In this document: one piece after another, positions 53,656 to 62,724 of the stretch
Numbering within the stretch: the stretch's first letter is position 1
How the letters are laid out: the number at the start of each line of letters is the position of its first letter
Source of the DNA: Shewanella indica
GTDB taxonomy: Bacteria; Pseudomonadota; Gammaproteobacteria; Enterobacterales; Shewanellaceae
Length of the DNA stretch: 64,000 nucleotides
Direction: 5' to 3'
NCBI RefSeq assembly: GCF_002836975.1
Contig: NZ_NIJK01000039.1
Span: 46,160-110,159 of the forward strand
Made by a program: the position numbers and the translations under genes
Notes under the pieces: generated by a model
Told to the model about the DNA's origin: nothing
Seen by the model: the letters and a program-made list of their open reading frames with translations, nothing else
Databases searched by the model: none

Positions 53656-53814
53656 AAAAATGAAATTGTGGGCCCATTGGGGCGGGTTTAGGAAACTAGG
53701 CAAAAACAAGTAATTACAATGAGATAGTGAAAATAGGCTGTCTCAAAATGAATAAAAAGTGTCTCAAGTGGCTTGAATTTCTGAGATCAATTAGTGCAAA
53801 AATGATGGTTTGAT

Positions 53815-54519
53815 ATGACGGATAAATACGTAGCTTTGATTACTGCCCGAGGTGGTTCGAAGGGGTTGCCCCGGAAAAATGTTCTTCCTCTTTGTGGTAC
53901 TCCGCTTATTGGTTGGACAATACAGGCTGCCCTAGAGTGCCCCTATATCGATCGAGTTTTAGTCTCAACGGAAGATACTGAAATCGCTAGTATCAGTAAA
54001 AGTCTAGGTGCAGAGATTATTGAGCGACCAAATGAGTTAGCGACGGACACCGCAACTAGTATTGATGTTTTATCGCATTCTATTAAATGGCTGGAAGATA
54101 GAGGAGAATCTCAATATAAGGGAATGGTTCTCCTTCAACCAACATCGCCGCTCCGCGAAGCGCATCATATCACCGAAGCGATAGAGCTTTATGAAAGTGT
54201 AAATGCTAACTTTGTCATTAGCGTTTTTGAACCCTCTCATACACCAATAAAATCATACATCCAACGTAAAGATGGCTCTATTTCAGGTCTTTATAGTAAT
54301 GACGCTCCGTACCAGAGAAGACAAGATTTACCCAGAGCCTTTCAGCCGAATGGTGCTATATACACTTTTTCTATTAGTGAATTTAAATTGAATAACCACT
54401 TTCCACGAACAAATGTATTCCCTTACGTCATGTCAGAAGATGATTCCGCGGATATTGATACGCTCGAAGACCTGATTGAAGTAAAAAGACTATTAAAGCT
54501 TAAGGAAGCAAATAAATGA
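53815..54519 (+). CDS. neuA: CMP-sialic acid synthetase NeuA
   Basis: NeuA activates sialic acid with CTP to give CMP-sialic acid, the donor for transfer. The 234-residue product has the nucleotide-binding motif [12 protein letters not shown] at residues 11-22, [10 protein letters not shown] in the middle and [11 protein letters not shown] near the end. It overlaps neuB by 4 bp. It follows wzz after 159 bp, and the drop in GC begins here. A related legionaminic acid cytidylyltransferase cannot be excluded from sequence alone. Confidence 0.9.
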   Translation: MTDKYVALITARGGSKGLPRKNVLPLCGTPLIGWTIQAALECPYIDRVLVSTEDTEIASISKSLGAEIIERPNELATDTATSIDVLSHSIKWLEDRGESQYKGMVLLQPTSPLREAHHITEAIELYESVNANFVISVFEPSHTPIKSYIQRKDGSISGLYSNDAPYQRRQDLPRAFQPNGAIYTFSISEFKLNNHFPRTNVFPYVMSEDDSADIDTLEDLIEVKRLLKLKEANK

Positions 54520-55559
54520 CAACTCCTGTATTTGAAATTTCTGGACGTAAAATTGGTCTAGACTATGACCCGCTAGTTATTGCAGAGATTGGTATTAATC
54601 ATGAAGGCTCTCTGGAAGTTGCTTTTGAAATGGTTGATGCTGCACTTGAGGGCGGTGCTGAGGTTATTAAGCATCAGACTCACGTGGTTGAAGACGAGAT
54701 GAGTGGTGAAGCGAAAAGTGTTGTACCAGGCAATGCAGATGTTTCAATTTATGAAATCATGGAGCGTTGTGCACTTAATGAAGAAGATGAAATTAAGCTC
54801 AAAGAGTATGTTGAATCAAAAGGAGCAATCTTTATTAGTACGCCATTCTCTCGAGCTGCAGCGTTGCGTTTAGAGCGAATGAATGTTCCAGCATATAAGA
54901 TTGGTTCAGGAGAGTGTAACAATTACCCTTTACTTGACCTGATTGCTAGCTTCGGAAAACCGATTATTCTTAGTACAGGCATGAATGACATACCTTCTAT
55001 TGAAAAGGCAGTCAATATTTTCCGCAAGCATGAGACGCCGTTCTGTCTATTGCATACGACTAATCTTTATCCAACTCCAGACCACCTTATTAGAATTGGT
55101 GCAATGGAACAGCTTCAAACAGCATTCCCTGATGCCGTTGTCGGTTTATCTGACCATAGTATTGACAACCTAGCTTGTTTAGGTGCGGTTGCTGCAGGAG
55201 CGTCAGTGCTCGAACGTCACTTTACCGACAGTAAAGATCGACCAGGACCGGATATAGTTTGCTCTATGGATGCAAAAGAATGTGCGGAGTTGATTTTTCA
55301 ATCTAAACGTATGGCTCAAATGCGTGGTGGCAAAAAAGAAGCAGCGAAAGAGGAACAAGTTACTATTGATTTTGCCTACGCTAGCGTTGTTACCATTGCA
55401 GAGATTGAGGAAGGTGAAGAACTAACTCGTGAAAACCTTTGGGTAAAACGCCCTGGCACTGGGGATTTTCTTGCCGAAGAATATGATTCGCTTATTGGTA
55501 GAGTTGCGACCCAATCAATTCCGGCAGATGTTCAACTTAAAAAAGAATACGTTAAATAA
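54516..55559 (+). CDS. neuB: N-acetylneuraminate synthase NeuB
   Basis: NeuB condenses N-acetylmannosamine with phosphoenolpyruvate to form N-acetylneuraminic acid. The 347-residue enzyme has the barrel start ([20 protein letters not shown]), conserved central segments ([29 protein letters not shown]) and a C-terminal SAF (antifreeze-like) domain from about residue 285. The order neuA-neuB-neuC with overlaps or 3-bp gaps is a complete short route from UDP-GlcNAc to CMP-sialic acid. Confidence 0.9.
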   Translation: MTTPVFEISGRKIGLDYDPLVIAEIGINHEGSLEVAFEMVDAALEGGAEVIKHQTHVVEDEMSGEAKSVVPGNADVSIYEIMERCALNEEDEIKLKEYVESKGAIFISTPFSRAAALRLERMNVPAYKIGSGECNNYPLLDLIASFGKPIILSTGMNDIPSIEKAVNIFRKHETPFCLLHTTNLYPTPDHLIRIGAMEQLQTAFPDAVVGLSDHSIDNLACLGAVAAGASVLERHFTDSKDRPGPDIVCSMDAKECAELIFQSKRMAQMRGGKKEAAKEEQVTIDFAYASVVTIAEIEEGEELTRENLWVKRPGTGDFLAEEYDSLIGRVATQSIPADVQLKKEYVK

Positions 55560-55562
55560 AAT

Positions 55563-56681
55563 ATGAAAAGAATATTATTTTTGACAGGCACGCGAGCTGA
55601 CTTTGGTAAGTTAAAAAGTTTGATAAAAAAGGTTGAGGAGCATTCGGATTTTGAGTCGCACATCTTTATCACTGGAATGCATATGATTGCAAAATATGGA
55701 ATGACAGCTAACGAGGTAGAAAAAGCTGGTTTCAGTTCCCTATACAAATACATCAACCAAAACGGACATGACTCTATGGACGTTGTATTGTCAAAAACCA
55801 TTCAAGGACTGTCAGACTACGTAAAAGAATTGCAACCTGACATGATTGTAGTCCATGGAGATCGTGTGGAGGCTATGGCTGGAGCTATTGTTGGGTCATT
55901 GAATAACATACTCGTAGCACACATTGAAGGTGGTGAAGTATCAGGTACGATTGATGAATTAATCCGTCATTCAGTATCAAAAATGTCACACCTTCATTTT
56001 GTCTCCAACGAGGCGGCTAAGTCTCGTTTGATACAACTAGGTGAGTCTGATGCTTCTATCTTTGTTATTGGCTCGCCCGATCTCGATATAATGACGTCAC
56101 CAAGCCTTCCAACTCTACACGAAGTGAAGTCACGATACGATATACCTTATAATGAATACTCTGTATTCATGTATCATCCGGTAACAACAGAGGTCGATCG
56201 CCTCCAAGAAAATATCACTAATACCATTGATGCTCTTCTTGAGAGTAACGAAAATTACATCGTTATTTATCCAAATAATGACCATGGTTCTGAAATAATT
56301 ATCAATGAGTTAAAAAGATTATCAGATAACCCTCGATTTAAAGTATTTCCAAGTATTCGATTCGAGTATTTTTTGACTCTTTTGAAAAATGCAGACTTAA
56401 TGATTGGTAATTCCAGTGCTGGCGTACGGGAAATGCCATTTTATGGTATACCATCAATAAATCTTGGCTCCCGACAAGACAACCGCTCGAATGCTCTGTC
56501 AATAATAAACTCTCCAGAATCACAGGTAGAGATACTAGATGCAATATCAAAAGCTAAGTATACACATTTTGAGCCGATTCAAGAATTTGGATATGGTAAT
56601 AGCGATACTCTATTTATAGAGTATCTAACAAACAATGAGACTTGGTTAACTAGTAAACAAAAAACTTTTGTTGATGTATAA
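55563..56681 (+). CDS. neuC: UDP-GlcNAc 2-epimerase (hydrolysing) NeuC
   Basis: NeuC turns UDP-GlcNAc into N-acetylmannosamine and UDP, the first step of sialic acid synthesis. The 372-residue product has the GT-B type fold with GTRADFGKLKSLI at the N-terminus, IVVHGDRVEAMAGAIV and HIEGGEVSGTIDELIRHSVS. Next to neuB and neuA, and with no legionaminic genes (dehydratase/aminotransferase) in the window, Neu5Ac is the simplest product. A 159-bp AT-rich gap with no gene follows. Confidence 0.9.
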   Translation: MKRILFLTGTRADFGKLKSLIKKVEEHSDFESHIFITGMHMIAKYGMTANEVEKAGFSSLYKYINQNGHDSMDVVLSKTIQGLSDYVKELQPDMIVVHGDRVEAMAGAIVGSLNNILVAHIEGGEVSGTIDELIRHSVSKMSHLHFVSNEAAKSRLIQLGESDASIFVIGSPDLDIMTSPSLPTLHEVKSRYDIPYNEYSVFMYHPVTTEVDRLQENITNTIDALLESNENYIVIYPNNDHGSEIIINELKRLSDNPRFKVFPSIRFEYFLTLLKNADLMIGNSSAGVREMPFYGIPSINLGSRQDNRSNALSIINSPESQVEILDAISKAKYTHFEPIQEFGYGNSDTLFIEYLTNNETWLTSKQKTFVDV

Positions 56682-56840
56682 ACATTACGGTTTATATATG
56701 CAAATTTTTATTTCTATGATTATAAAATGAATAAAAGTTTATGTACTTGTAAGCAATGTTATTATTGAAAGTATTTATGAATAACAAACTCTAATTAGAG
56801 TTAGGTATATTAAATTGTTAGATCTTAAAATTAAATTAGT

Positions 56841-58103
56841 ATGAAAAAAAATGCCTTAATATATATTGCTTCGAATATTACCAGCTCTATAGCTCCTTTT
56901 ATTCTTATTCCTATACTCACCAGAACTTTATCAGTAGAGGATTATGGGCTTATTGCTTTATTCCAAACTCTTTTACCCATGATGGGTATATTTATTGGTT
57001 TGAATGTAAGTGGCGCAATTGCTAGAAAATTTTATGATAAAGAAGATAACTACGATTTTTCCACATATGTATTTTCAGGATTGAGCATTGCAGTCTTATC
57101 ATCTACTATAATTAGTGTTTTTTCATTTTTGTTATTTAAGTTGGGGGCGGGAAAAATTCAAGAGATTATGCCTCTAGGGATTTTAATGTCGGCTATATTA
57201 TATTCGACATTAAATACTTTTAATCAAGTCCGATTAGTTATATGGCAAGTAAGAGAAAATGCTTTTAAGTATGCAGTGTTTCAATTATCCTTTTCGTTCT
57301 GTTTGTTAATTAGCTGTCTTTGGTTAATTTACTTTTCAGATACAGGCCCTTATAGCAGAATTTATTCTGCTATATTTACAGCAGCTATATTTTGCTCATT
57401 CTCTATACTTTTTTTATATAAATATAACGAGTTAAAGTTAGGTATTAAACTTGATAGGTTCCGAGAGGTCTTATCTTTTGGACTACCTTTGCTACCTCAC
57501 TCAATTGGAATGATAATTATAAATATGGCCGATAGATATTTTATTAGTGCTTATTTAGGCATGAGATATTTAGGTCTATATATGGCTGTTATTCAGGTTA
57601 GCATGGTACTTTCAATGATATTTGATGCAATCAATAAAGCTTATGTACCATGGTTGTTTTCAAATTTAAATAAAAATTGCTCAAGAACTGATAGGAAAAT
57701 AGTATCTAACACATATAAATACATGCTTGTTTTGATTGCCATTGGAATGGTAGGAGGGGTTATAGGACCTAATCTCTTCCTTATTTTTGTTGGTGAGAAA
57801 TATCAAGAAGTGTCTAGTTTTATTTCGATTGTTGTTTGGACTCAGGTTTTCTATGGTATGTATTTGATGGTTACCAACTATATTTTTTACAGCAGAAAAA
57901 ATTCTAAACTATCTACTGTAACAATCATTGTAGGAGTGGTGAATATTTTATTGCTTATTATATTTATTCCTAAATATGGCCTAGAAGGGGCAATATATAT
58001 TGGTTTAATATCATCTTTTGCACGGTTTATATGTACATGGATATTAGCATCGAAAGTTAAATCTATGCCTTGGAGCCTTTATGAAAGTAAAAAAAATAAT
58101 TAG
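56841..58103 (+). CDS. wzx: Wzx-type flippase
   Basis: Wzx moves the lipid-linked repeat unit across the inner membrane. The 420-residue protein has about 12 hydrophobic segments and the polysaccharide-transport family start (SIAPFILIPILTRTLSVEDY). It is very AT-rich in codon use compared with the flagellar region. The gene order neuC-wzx-acetyltransferase-wzy fits a Wzx/Wzy system. Its end overlaps the next gene by 23 bp. Confidence 0.9.
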   Translation: MKKNALIYIASNITSSIAPFILIPILTRTLSVEDYGLIALFQTLLPMMGIFIGLNVSGAIARKFYDKEDNYDFSTYVFSGLSIAVLSSTIISVFSFLLFKLGAGKIQEIMPLGILMSAILYSTLNTFNQVRLVIWQVRENAFKYAVFQLSFSFCLLISCLWLIYFSDTGPYSRIYSAIFTAAIFCSFSILFLYKYNELKLGIKLDRFREVLSFGLPLLPHSIGMIIINMADRYFISAYLGMRYLGLYMAVIQVSMVLSMIFDAINKAYVPWLFSNLNKNCSRTDRKIVSNTYKYMLVLIAIGMVGGVIGPNLFLIFVGEKYQEVSSFISIVVWTQVFYGMYLMVTNYIFYSRKNSKLSTVTIIVGVVNILLLIIFIPKYGLEGAIYIGLISSFARFICTWILASKVKSMPWSLYESKKNN

Positions 58104-58566
58104 TTTTATTATATACCGACCTCTTCCAGAGTTGATTATGTTAAACTATAGATTAATATCTTTTTTTGACGAAAGTTCATTTTTATTATCTCGTAATGTT
58201 GCTTCATACTTTAGATATAGGCTATTAAGAAAATATGGAGTAGAGATTTGTAAAGGTGCTTTACTTTCAAAAAGTTTAATATTAAGGCACCCAGTTGGAA
58301 TTGTTATTGGAGGTGGTGCTGTTATCAAAGAGAGAGTTACCATTCATCAGGGTGTTACATTAGGGGCTAAAGATTTTAATGAAAATGGTAATAGTGTTTT
58401 TTGTAAACAAATAATAAATGATGATGTAATCATTGGTGCTGGAGCTAAAATCTTAGGAAATGTGGAGATTGGAAAAAATAGTGTGGTCTCTGCGAATGCT
58501 GTAGTAACCAAGAATGTGCCAGAGAACAGTATCGTTGTAGGTGTTAATAAAATTAAATCAAGATAA
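58081..58566 (+). CDS. Hexapeptide-repeat acetyltransferase (CysE-like)
   Basis: The 161-residue protein has left-handed beta-helix repeats from about residue 70 on (GIVIGGGAVIKERVTIHQGV, then TLGAK; VIIGAGAKILGNVEIGKNSV). It resembles serine O-acetyltransferase but lacks its long N-terminal domain. In sugar clusters such proteins usually add O-acetyl groups to a sugar. Here the target could be sialic acid or another residue of the repeat unit. The start overlaps wzx by 23 bp. The 166-bp gap after it has no gene that I can see. Confidence 0.8.
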   Translation: MKVKKIISFIIYRPLPELIMLNYRLISFFDESSFLLSRNVASYFRYRLLRKYGVEICKGALLSKSLILRHPVGIVIGGGAVIKERVTIHQGVTLGAKDFNENGNSVFCKQIINDDVIIGAGAKILGNVEIGKNSVVSANAVVTKNVPENSIVVGVNKIKSR

Positions 58567-58732
58567 GTTTTTAATATTGTTATGATGTTAGTTTGAAAAT
58601 AACTTTAGTTAGATTGAACTGCATTTTTAATGTGTAAAATTTAAGATTTCATTTGAGTGTTGATTATGATTTCTAGGTCTTTTAATAAAATTAATGTAAA
58701 TATCTCCAATTACATAAATCAATTAGGTTTAT

Positions 58733-59806
58733 ATGAATTTTAAATCTATGGTGCAAAATTTTTTGGTTTTTTTGTACTTTCTTTCAGTCTTGATTCTTTT
58801 TGTCACTGGAATAAAATTAATTGCAGCGTTACCAATGTTCTGCGTATTTTTATTATTATTTGCCGAGGTTTTGTCTAATAAAAAATATTCACAATTCTAT
58901 ATTTTTTTGGTTTTTTCTGTCGGAATTATGATCTTATTCACGCATCTGTTTTGGAAACTTGAATTTTATCAGCCTTTATATTTCTTTTTTTGCTCGATAT
59001 CAATTGCATATATTGTTTCAAAATATGGCGTTGATTGTAAATATGCACTATTTTTTTACTTTCTAATAACGGCTTATTTTTTATTTAAGATCTTTTCTGG
59101 TGTTTCATTGAGCCAAGATGTTTTTGATGGTTATAGCAGGAATTTTATATCTATATTTATGCTTTTCGGGTTTTCATACATATATATGTCAAATTGTACT
59201 CAGAGAGTGAAGCTAATTGCATCCTTAGTTGGCCTGATTGTATGTATACTTGCTGGTGGGCGAAGTGGAATTATTTCGAGTTTGCTTGTGTTTTCGGTCT
59301 TGATGTATATATATGAATCTAAGATGGTGAAGTGGGCTATTTCATTATCAACTGTCATCTTATTGTTTTACTCTTGGGATTATATAAAAGAACCTATAGA
59401 GTTTGCTTTATTTCGATTTGAACAAAGTGGCTTTACTGGAGAAAATCGTCAGAGAGTATTAGAGTGTTATATATCCACTTTTAACGTACATAGTCTCTTT
59501 TTAGGCTTTAATAGTTTTGGCAATTCTTATTGTGGTACTCTTGCTATTGGAGAGTATGCTCCTCACAATTCATTGATATCGTTAGCAACCAACTCTGGTT
59601 TATTTTCTTTTTTCATATTTTCTCCTGTATTTATTGCTTTCAGGTATAGATGTTTTTGGCCAACTATTTTTATTGTTATGTCATACGTATTTAGAGCATT
59701 AACTGATACAATGATGTTTTATACGTTTTTTGATGTATTCTATTGGTGGTTTATTTTTGAAATTATAAGGCATAGGCAATCGAGCCTAGTAAGGCATTAT
59801 GAATAA
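58733..59806 (+). CDS. wzy: Wzy-type polysaccharide polymerase
   Basis: Wzy joins repeat units in the periplasm. The 357-residue protein has about ten hydrophobic segments and a GGRSGIISSLLVFSVLM motif typical of Wzy/O-antigen ligase proteins, with a large periplasmic loop at about residues 225-275. Wzy proteins are too diverse to match by eye, so the call rests on topology and context (between wzx and glycosyltransferases). The end overlaps the next gene by 8 bp. Confidence 0.82.
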   Translation: MNFKSMVQNFLVFLYFLSVLILFVTGIKLIAALPMFCVFLLLFAEVLSNKKYSQFYIFLVFSVGIMILFTHLFWKLEFYQPLYFFFCSISIAYIVSKYGVDCKYALFFYFLITAYFLFKIFSGVSLSQDVFDGYSRNFISIFMLFGFSYIYMSNCTQRVKLIASLVGLIVCILAGGRSGIISSLLVFSVLMYIYESKMVKWAISLSTVILLFYSWDYIKEPIEFALFRFEQSGFTGENRQRVLECYISTFNVHSLFLGFNSFGNSYCGTLAIGEYAPHNSLISLATNSGLFSFFIFSPVFIAFRYRCFWPTIFIVMSYVFRALTDTMMFYTFFDVFYWWFIFEIIRHRQSSLVRHYE

Positions 59807-60755
59807 GAGAAATTTATGTGTAGTCAATAATTTTCATGGTTTATTGATATATTTAATATGTAATGATCCAAAAGTTAAAAAAACAGATTTTGTTATGAGT
59901 AACTATTTAAGTAGAGTAGTACGTTTACCTTCTAATAGTCTGTTTCCATTGCCTGTTTATAAGTTTTCGTCTTTGAAAGGGATGTGTTATTATTTTTATT
60001 ACTATTACATTTATCAATGGCTGGTTAGGATAAGGTTTTTAAATCATAAACATTTTGGCCAAGATTGTACTTATTTTTCTTCAATCCTAAATAAAGAAGC
60101 AATTATTATTGAGGACGGAGATAGGACTTATATTGGAGAGCTGTTTCCGCGTTCTAAGTTAAAAAATATTATATTTCCCTTTACAAGATTCAAAAAAATG
60201 CATGGATTAGATAAACATGTTAAACATATTGTTCTTAGTAAAAATGTTAATTTAAATTCTCCTTTATATGACAAAAGAATACATTTTTCATTTGAAAATG
60301 AATGGAATAAATTAGATGATGATGAAAAGAAAAGTATAACGTCAGTTTTTGGTTTAGATACTATATATATGAAAAATCTTGCAGATCAAGTTTCTGGTCG
60401 TAATGTTGTACTGACACAACCAATTTCAGAAGATGGTTTTGTCACAGAAGATGAGAAGGTTGATTTGTATAAAAAACTTGTTGAACATTATGGAATTGAA
60501 AATCCAATAATTAAACCTCACCCTCGAGAGAAAACGGATTATGCTAGTTTTGGGTTTGATGTAATAACTAACGTATTTCCATCACAGTTTTTTTTGTTCT
60601 ACTCTATTAAATTTAAATCGGCGCTAACTCTTTTTTCATCTTCTATTCATGAGATTCCATCAGAAAAAGTAATTTTAGCAGGTACTAGCTTCCATCATGC
60701 TTTAACTGAAAGCTTTGGTATTATAGACGAAAAGGTTATATTTCATGAAAAATGA
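59799..60755 (+). CDS. Probable sialyltransferase (GT52-like)
   Basis: The 318-residue protein has the signature motifs shared by bacterial sialyltransferases of the GT52/GT38/GT80 type. These are an E-D-G motif (E105-D106-G107 in AIIIEDGDRTY), an H-P motif (H241-P242 in IIKPHPREK) and a serine pair (S280-S282 in LFSSSIHEIP). The segment VVLTQPISEDGF also fits the GT52 pattern. It has no signal peptide. Three genes for CMP-sialic acid lie upstream, which gives it a donor. Substrate and linkage cannot be read from the sequence. It overlaps both neighbours. Confidence 0.75.
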   Translation: MNKRNLCVVNNFHGLLIYLICNDPKVKKTDFVMSNYLSRVVRLPSNSLFPLPVYKFSSLKGMCYYFYYYYIYQWLVRIRFLNHKHFGQDCTYFSSILNKEAIIIEDGDRTYIGELFPRSKLKNIIFPFTRFKKMHGLDKHVKHIVLSKNVNLNSPLYDKRIHFSFENEWNKLDDDEKKSITSVFGLDTIYMKNLADQVSGRNVVLTQPISEDGFVTEDEKVDLYKKLVEHYGIENPIIKPHPREKTDYASFGFDVITNVFPSQFFLFYSIKFKSALTLFSSSIHEIPSEKVILAGTSFHHALTESFGIIDEKVIFHEK

Positions 60756-61794
60756 AAAACGTATTGTTCATATTGTTAATGGTATGGATGTAGGTGGCGT
60801 TGAAGTAGGCGTTCTAAGTTTATTAATGAACTCGTCAGATTTCTATCACATTGTTACAGTAACACCTACAGGTGATAAAATTAAGCAATCGTTACCAGAG
60901 ACTTGTCAGAAAAGACTCCACATATGTAATGGTTATATTGATGCATTTAAAACAGTAAAATCGATAAGCCCAGATGTTCTAGTAACTTCTTTGTGGCGAG
61001 CACATATAATTGGTGTTTTGTGTCAATTGGCTTTTACAAATATCAAAAGGATTCATTTTGCACATGTAGCTGCTTTTGGACATATAGTCAATAATTTTGT
61101 CACACGTATATCGCTTCGGTGTTGTTCTGAAATCTTTAGTGATTCAACTGATACAAGTAACTGGTTGGTCAAAAATTTTTGTGGTATCAGAAATAAAAAA
61201 ATAATAAATGTTCCTATGAATGTTTGCTTTCGTGAAAAAGTAGAAAGTATAAATGTATCAAAGTTTGTTGAACTTAAATTTATTTTCGTAGGACGTTATT
61301 GTCGGCAAAAAAACTTGCAGTTTGCAATTGAATTTGTTGAAAAATTAATAGAAAAAGGGCTTTCTGTTAAATTTGATTTATTTGGTCGAGATGATGGTAC
61401 CTTAAATGAACTAAAGCATTACGTAAAAACTAGATCCCTTGAAGGTTTTATTAGTTTTAACGGTGAGTTACATCCTACAATTGTCGAAAATACAATGTCT
61501 CAGTATCACTATTACTTACAGCCTAGTTTGGCTGAAGGTATGGCAATTTCTGTTTTTCAATCATTAAGAGCTGGGCTCTGTCCTGTAGTTAACCCTGTTG
61601 GTGAAATTTCAAAATATACGAAGCATAAAAAAAATAGTTTTCATATTGATGTGAAAGATTTTGAAGCCTCAGTATCTGATTTTTACTCATTCTATAATAA
61701 TGGTTTTAAATTAACAGAACCAGGTGTAATATATAATGAATCTGATTATCCTGATTTTTATTCATCTTTTTTTTATCATTGTCGGAGTTATTGA
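60745..61794 (+). CDS. GT4-type glycosyltransferase
   Basis: The 349-residue protein has the GT-B fold of family GT4. The N-terminal segment (VNGMDVGGVEVGVLSLL) is the usual glycine-rich acceptor loop. The C-terminal half has KFIFVGRYCRQKNLQFAIEF and the nucleotide-sugar binding E-x7-E region near SLAEGMAISVFQSLRAGLCP. It adds one sugar to the lipid-linked repeat unit; donor and acceptor are unknown. It overlaps the upstream gene by 11 bp. Confidence 0.88.
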   Translation: MKNEKRIVHIVNGMDVGGVEVGVLSLLMNSSDFYHIVTVTPTGDKIKQSLPETCQKRLHICNGYIDAFKTVKSISPDVLVTSLWRAHIIGVLCQLAFTNIKRIHFAHVAAFGHIVNNFVTRISLRCCSEIFSDSTDTSNWLVKNFCGIRNKKIINVPMNVCFREKVESINVSKFVELKFIFVGRYCRQKNLQFAIEFVEKLIEKGLSVKFDLFGRDDGTLNELKHYVKTRSLEGFISFNGELHPTIVENTMSQYHYYLQPSLAEGMAISVFQSLRAGLCPVVNPVGEISKYTKHKKNSFHIDVKDFEASVSDFYSFYNNGFKLTEPGVIYNESDYPDFYSSFFYHCRSY

Positions 61795-61798
61795 TTAA

Positions 61799-62677
61799 AT
61801 GAATAGAAGGTTAAAGAATATTATTAGAGATATATCCCGTTATATTTTGTCACCCAAAGGATATACTTTTTTTAGGTTCATTATTACTCATAGGTATATC
61901 CCTAACTTTAAGTGTCCTAGAAGTTTTTCTGAAAAAATTATTCACCGTAAGTTTAATGATGATCCAAAAAAATATTCTAAATTAGTTGATAAGTATACTG
62001 TTAGAGAACTTGTTTCTGAAAAGGTAGGAGGTGAATACCTTATTCCATTGATAAAAGAAGTTACTAAGTTATCTATAAGTGACTTTAACGATTTGCCATC
62101 AGAATTTGTCATGAAAACTTCTAATGGGGGAGGCGGCGAAAACGTAGAAGTTATAACAGATTTAAATGCTTTTGATAAATCCGAACTAACTAATCGTTTT
62201 AATCAATACTTAACAGTAAATGTAGGTAATATTGTTGACGAGCATTTTTATGATATAGAGTCTCCAAAAATCGTTTTCGAAAAGCTTCTTAAGCATTCTG
62301 ATGGTAGATTACCTTCAGATTATAAGTTTCACGTTTTCAAAAAAAATAATTTAAAAAAAATTATAATTCAAATCGATGAAGGTCGGTTTACAACCCATAA
62401 GAGAAGTCTTTTTGATAGACAACTAAGAATGTTGGACTTTGATATACAACCTAAATATTCGAAAGTGTCTACTGACTACGAGTGGCCAGAAAATATGGAT
62501 GAAATGTTTGATGTAGCAGAGAAGCTCTCTTCAGATTTTCCTTATGTACGAATCGATTTATATAATGTTGATGGAAAGATATATTTTGGTGAGTTTACAT
62601 TTTGCCATGGAAGTGGTTGGGAACCATTTAGTAGTAAGCATGCCGATTTTCTTTTGGGTTCATATTGGGGCGAGTGA
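61799..62677 (+). CDS. TupA-like ATP-grasp protein
   Basis: The 292-residue protein matches the TupA-like ATP-grasp group found in surface-polymer clusters: SFSEKIIHRKFNDDPKKYSK, FVMKTSNGGGGENV (glycine-rich ATP loop) and FGEFTFCHGSGWEPF near the C-terminus. ATP-grasp enzymes join a carboxylate to an amine or similar group, so it may add an amino acid or other residue to a sugar acid; the actual substrate is unknown. It lies 4 bp after the GT4 gene. The insertion sequence begins 48 bp after its stop. Confidence 0.85.
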   Translation: MNRRLKNIIRDISRYILSPKGYTFFRFIITHRYIPNFKCPRSFSEKIIHRKFNDDPKKYSKLVDKYTVRELVSEKVGGEYLIPLIKEVTKLSISDFNDLPSEFVMKTSNGGGGENVEVITDLNAFDKSELTNRFNQYLTVNVGNIVDEHFYDIESPKIVFEKLLKHSDGRLPSDYKFHVFKKNNLKKIIIQIDEGRFTTHKRSLFDRQLRMLDFDIQPKYSKVSTDYEWPENMDEMFDVAEKLSSDFPYVRIDLYNVDGKIYFGEFTFCHGSGWEPFSSKHADFLLGSYWGE

Positions 62678-62724
62678 TGTTGTAATGAATAAAGTATGCT
62701 TTGATAATACGAGTACTTCAATAT

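Noticed and set aside
53815..56681. Legionaminic or pseudaminic acid pathway instead of sialic acid
   Set aside because: Only the three genes needed from UDP-GlcNAc to CMP-Neu5Ac are present; no dehydratase, aminotransferase or N-acetyltransferase of the other pathways is nearby. It is not fully excluded if those genes lie elsewhere.
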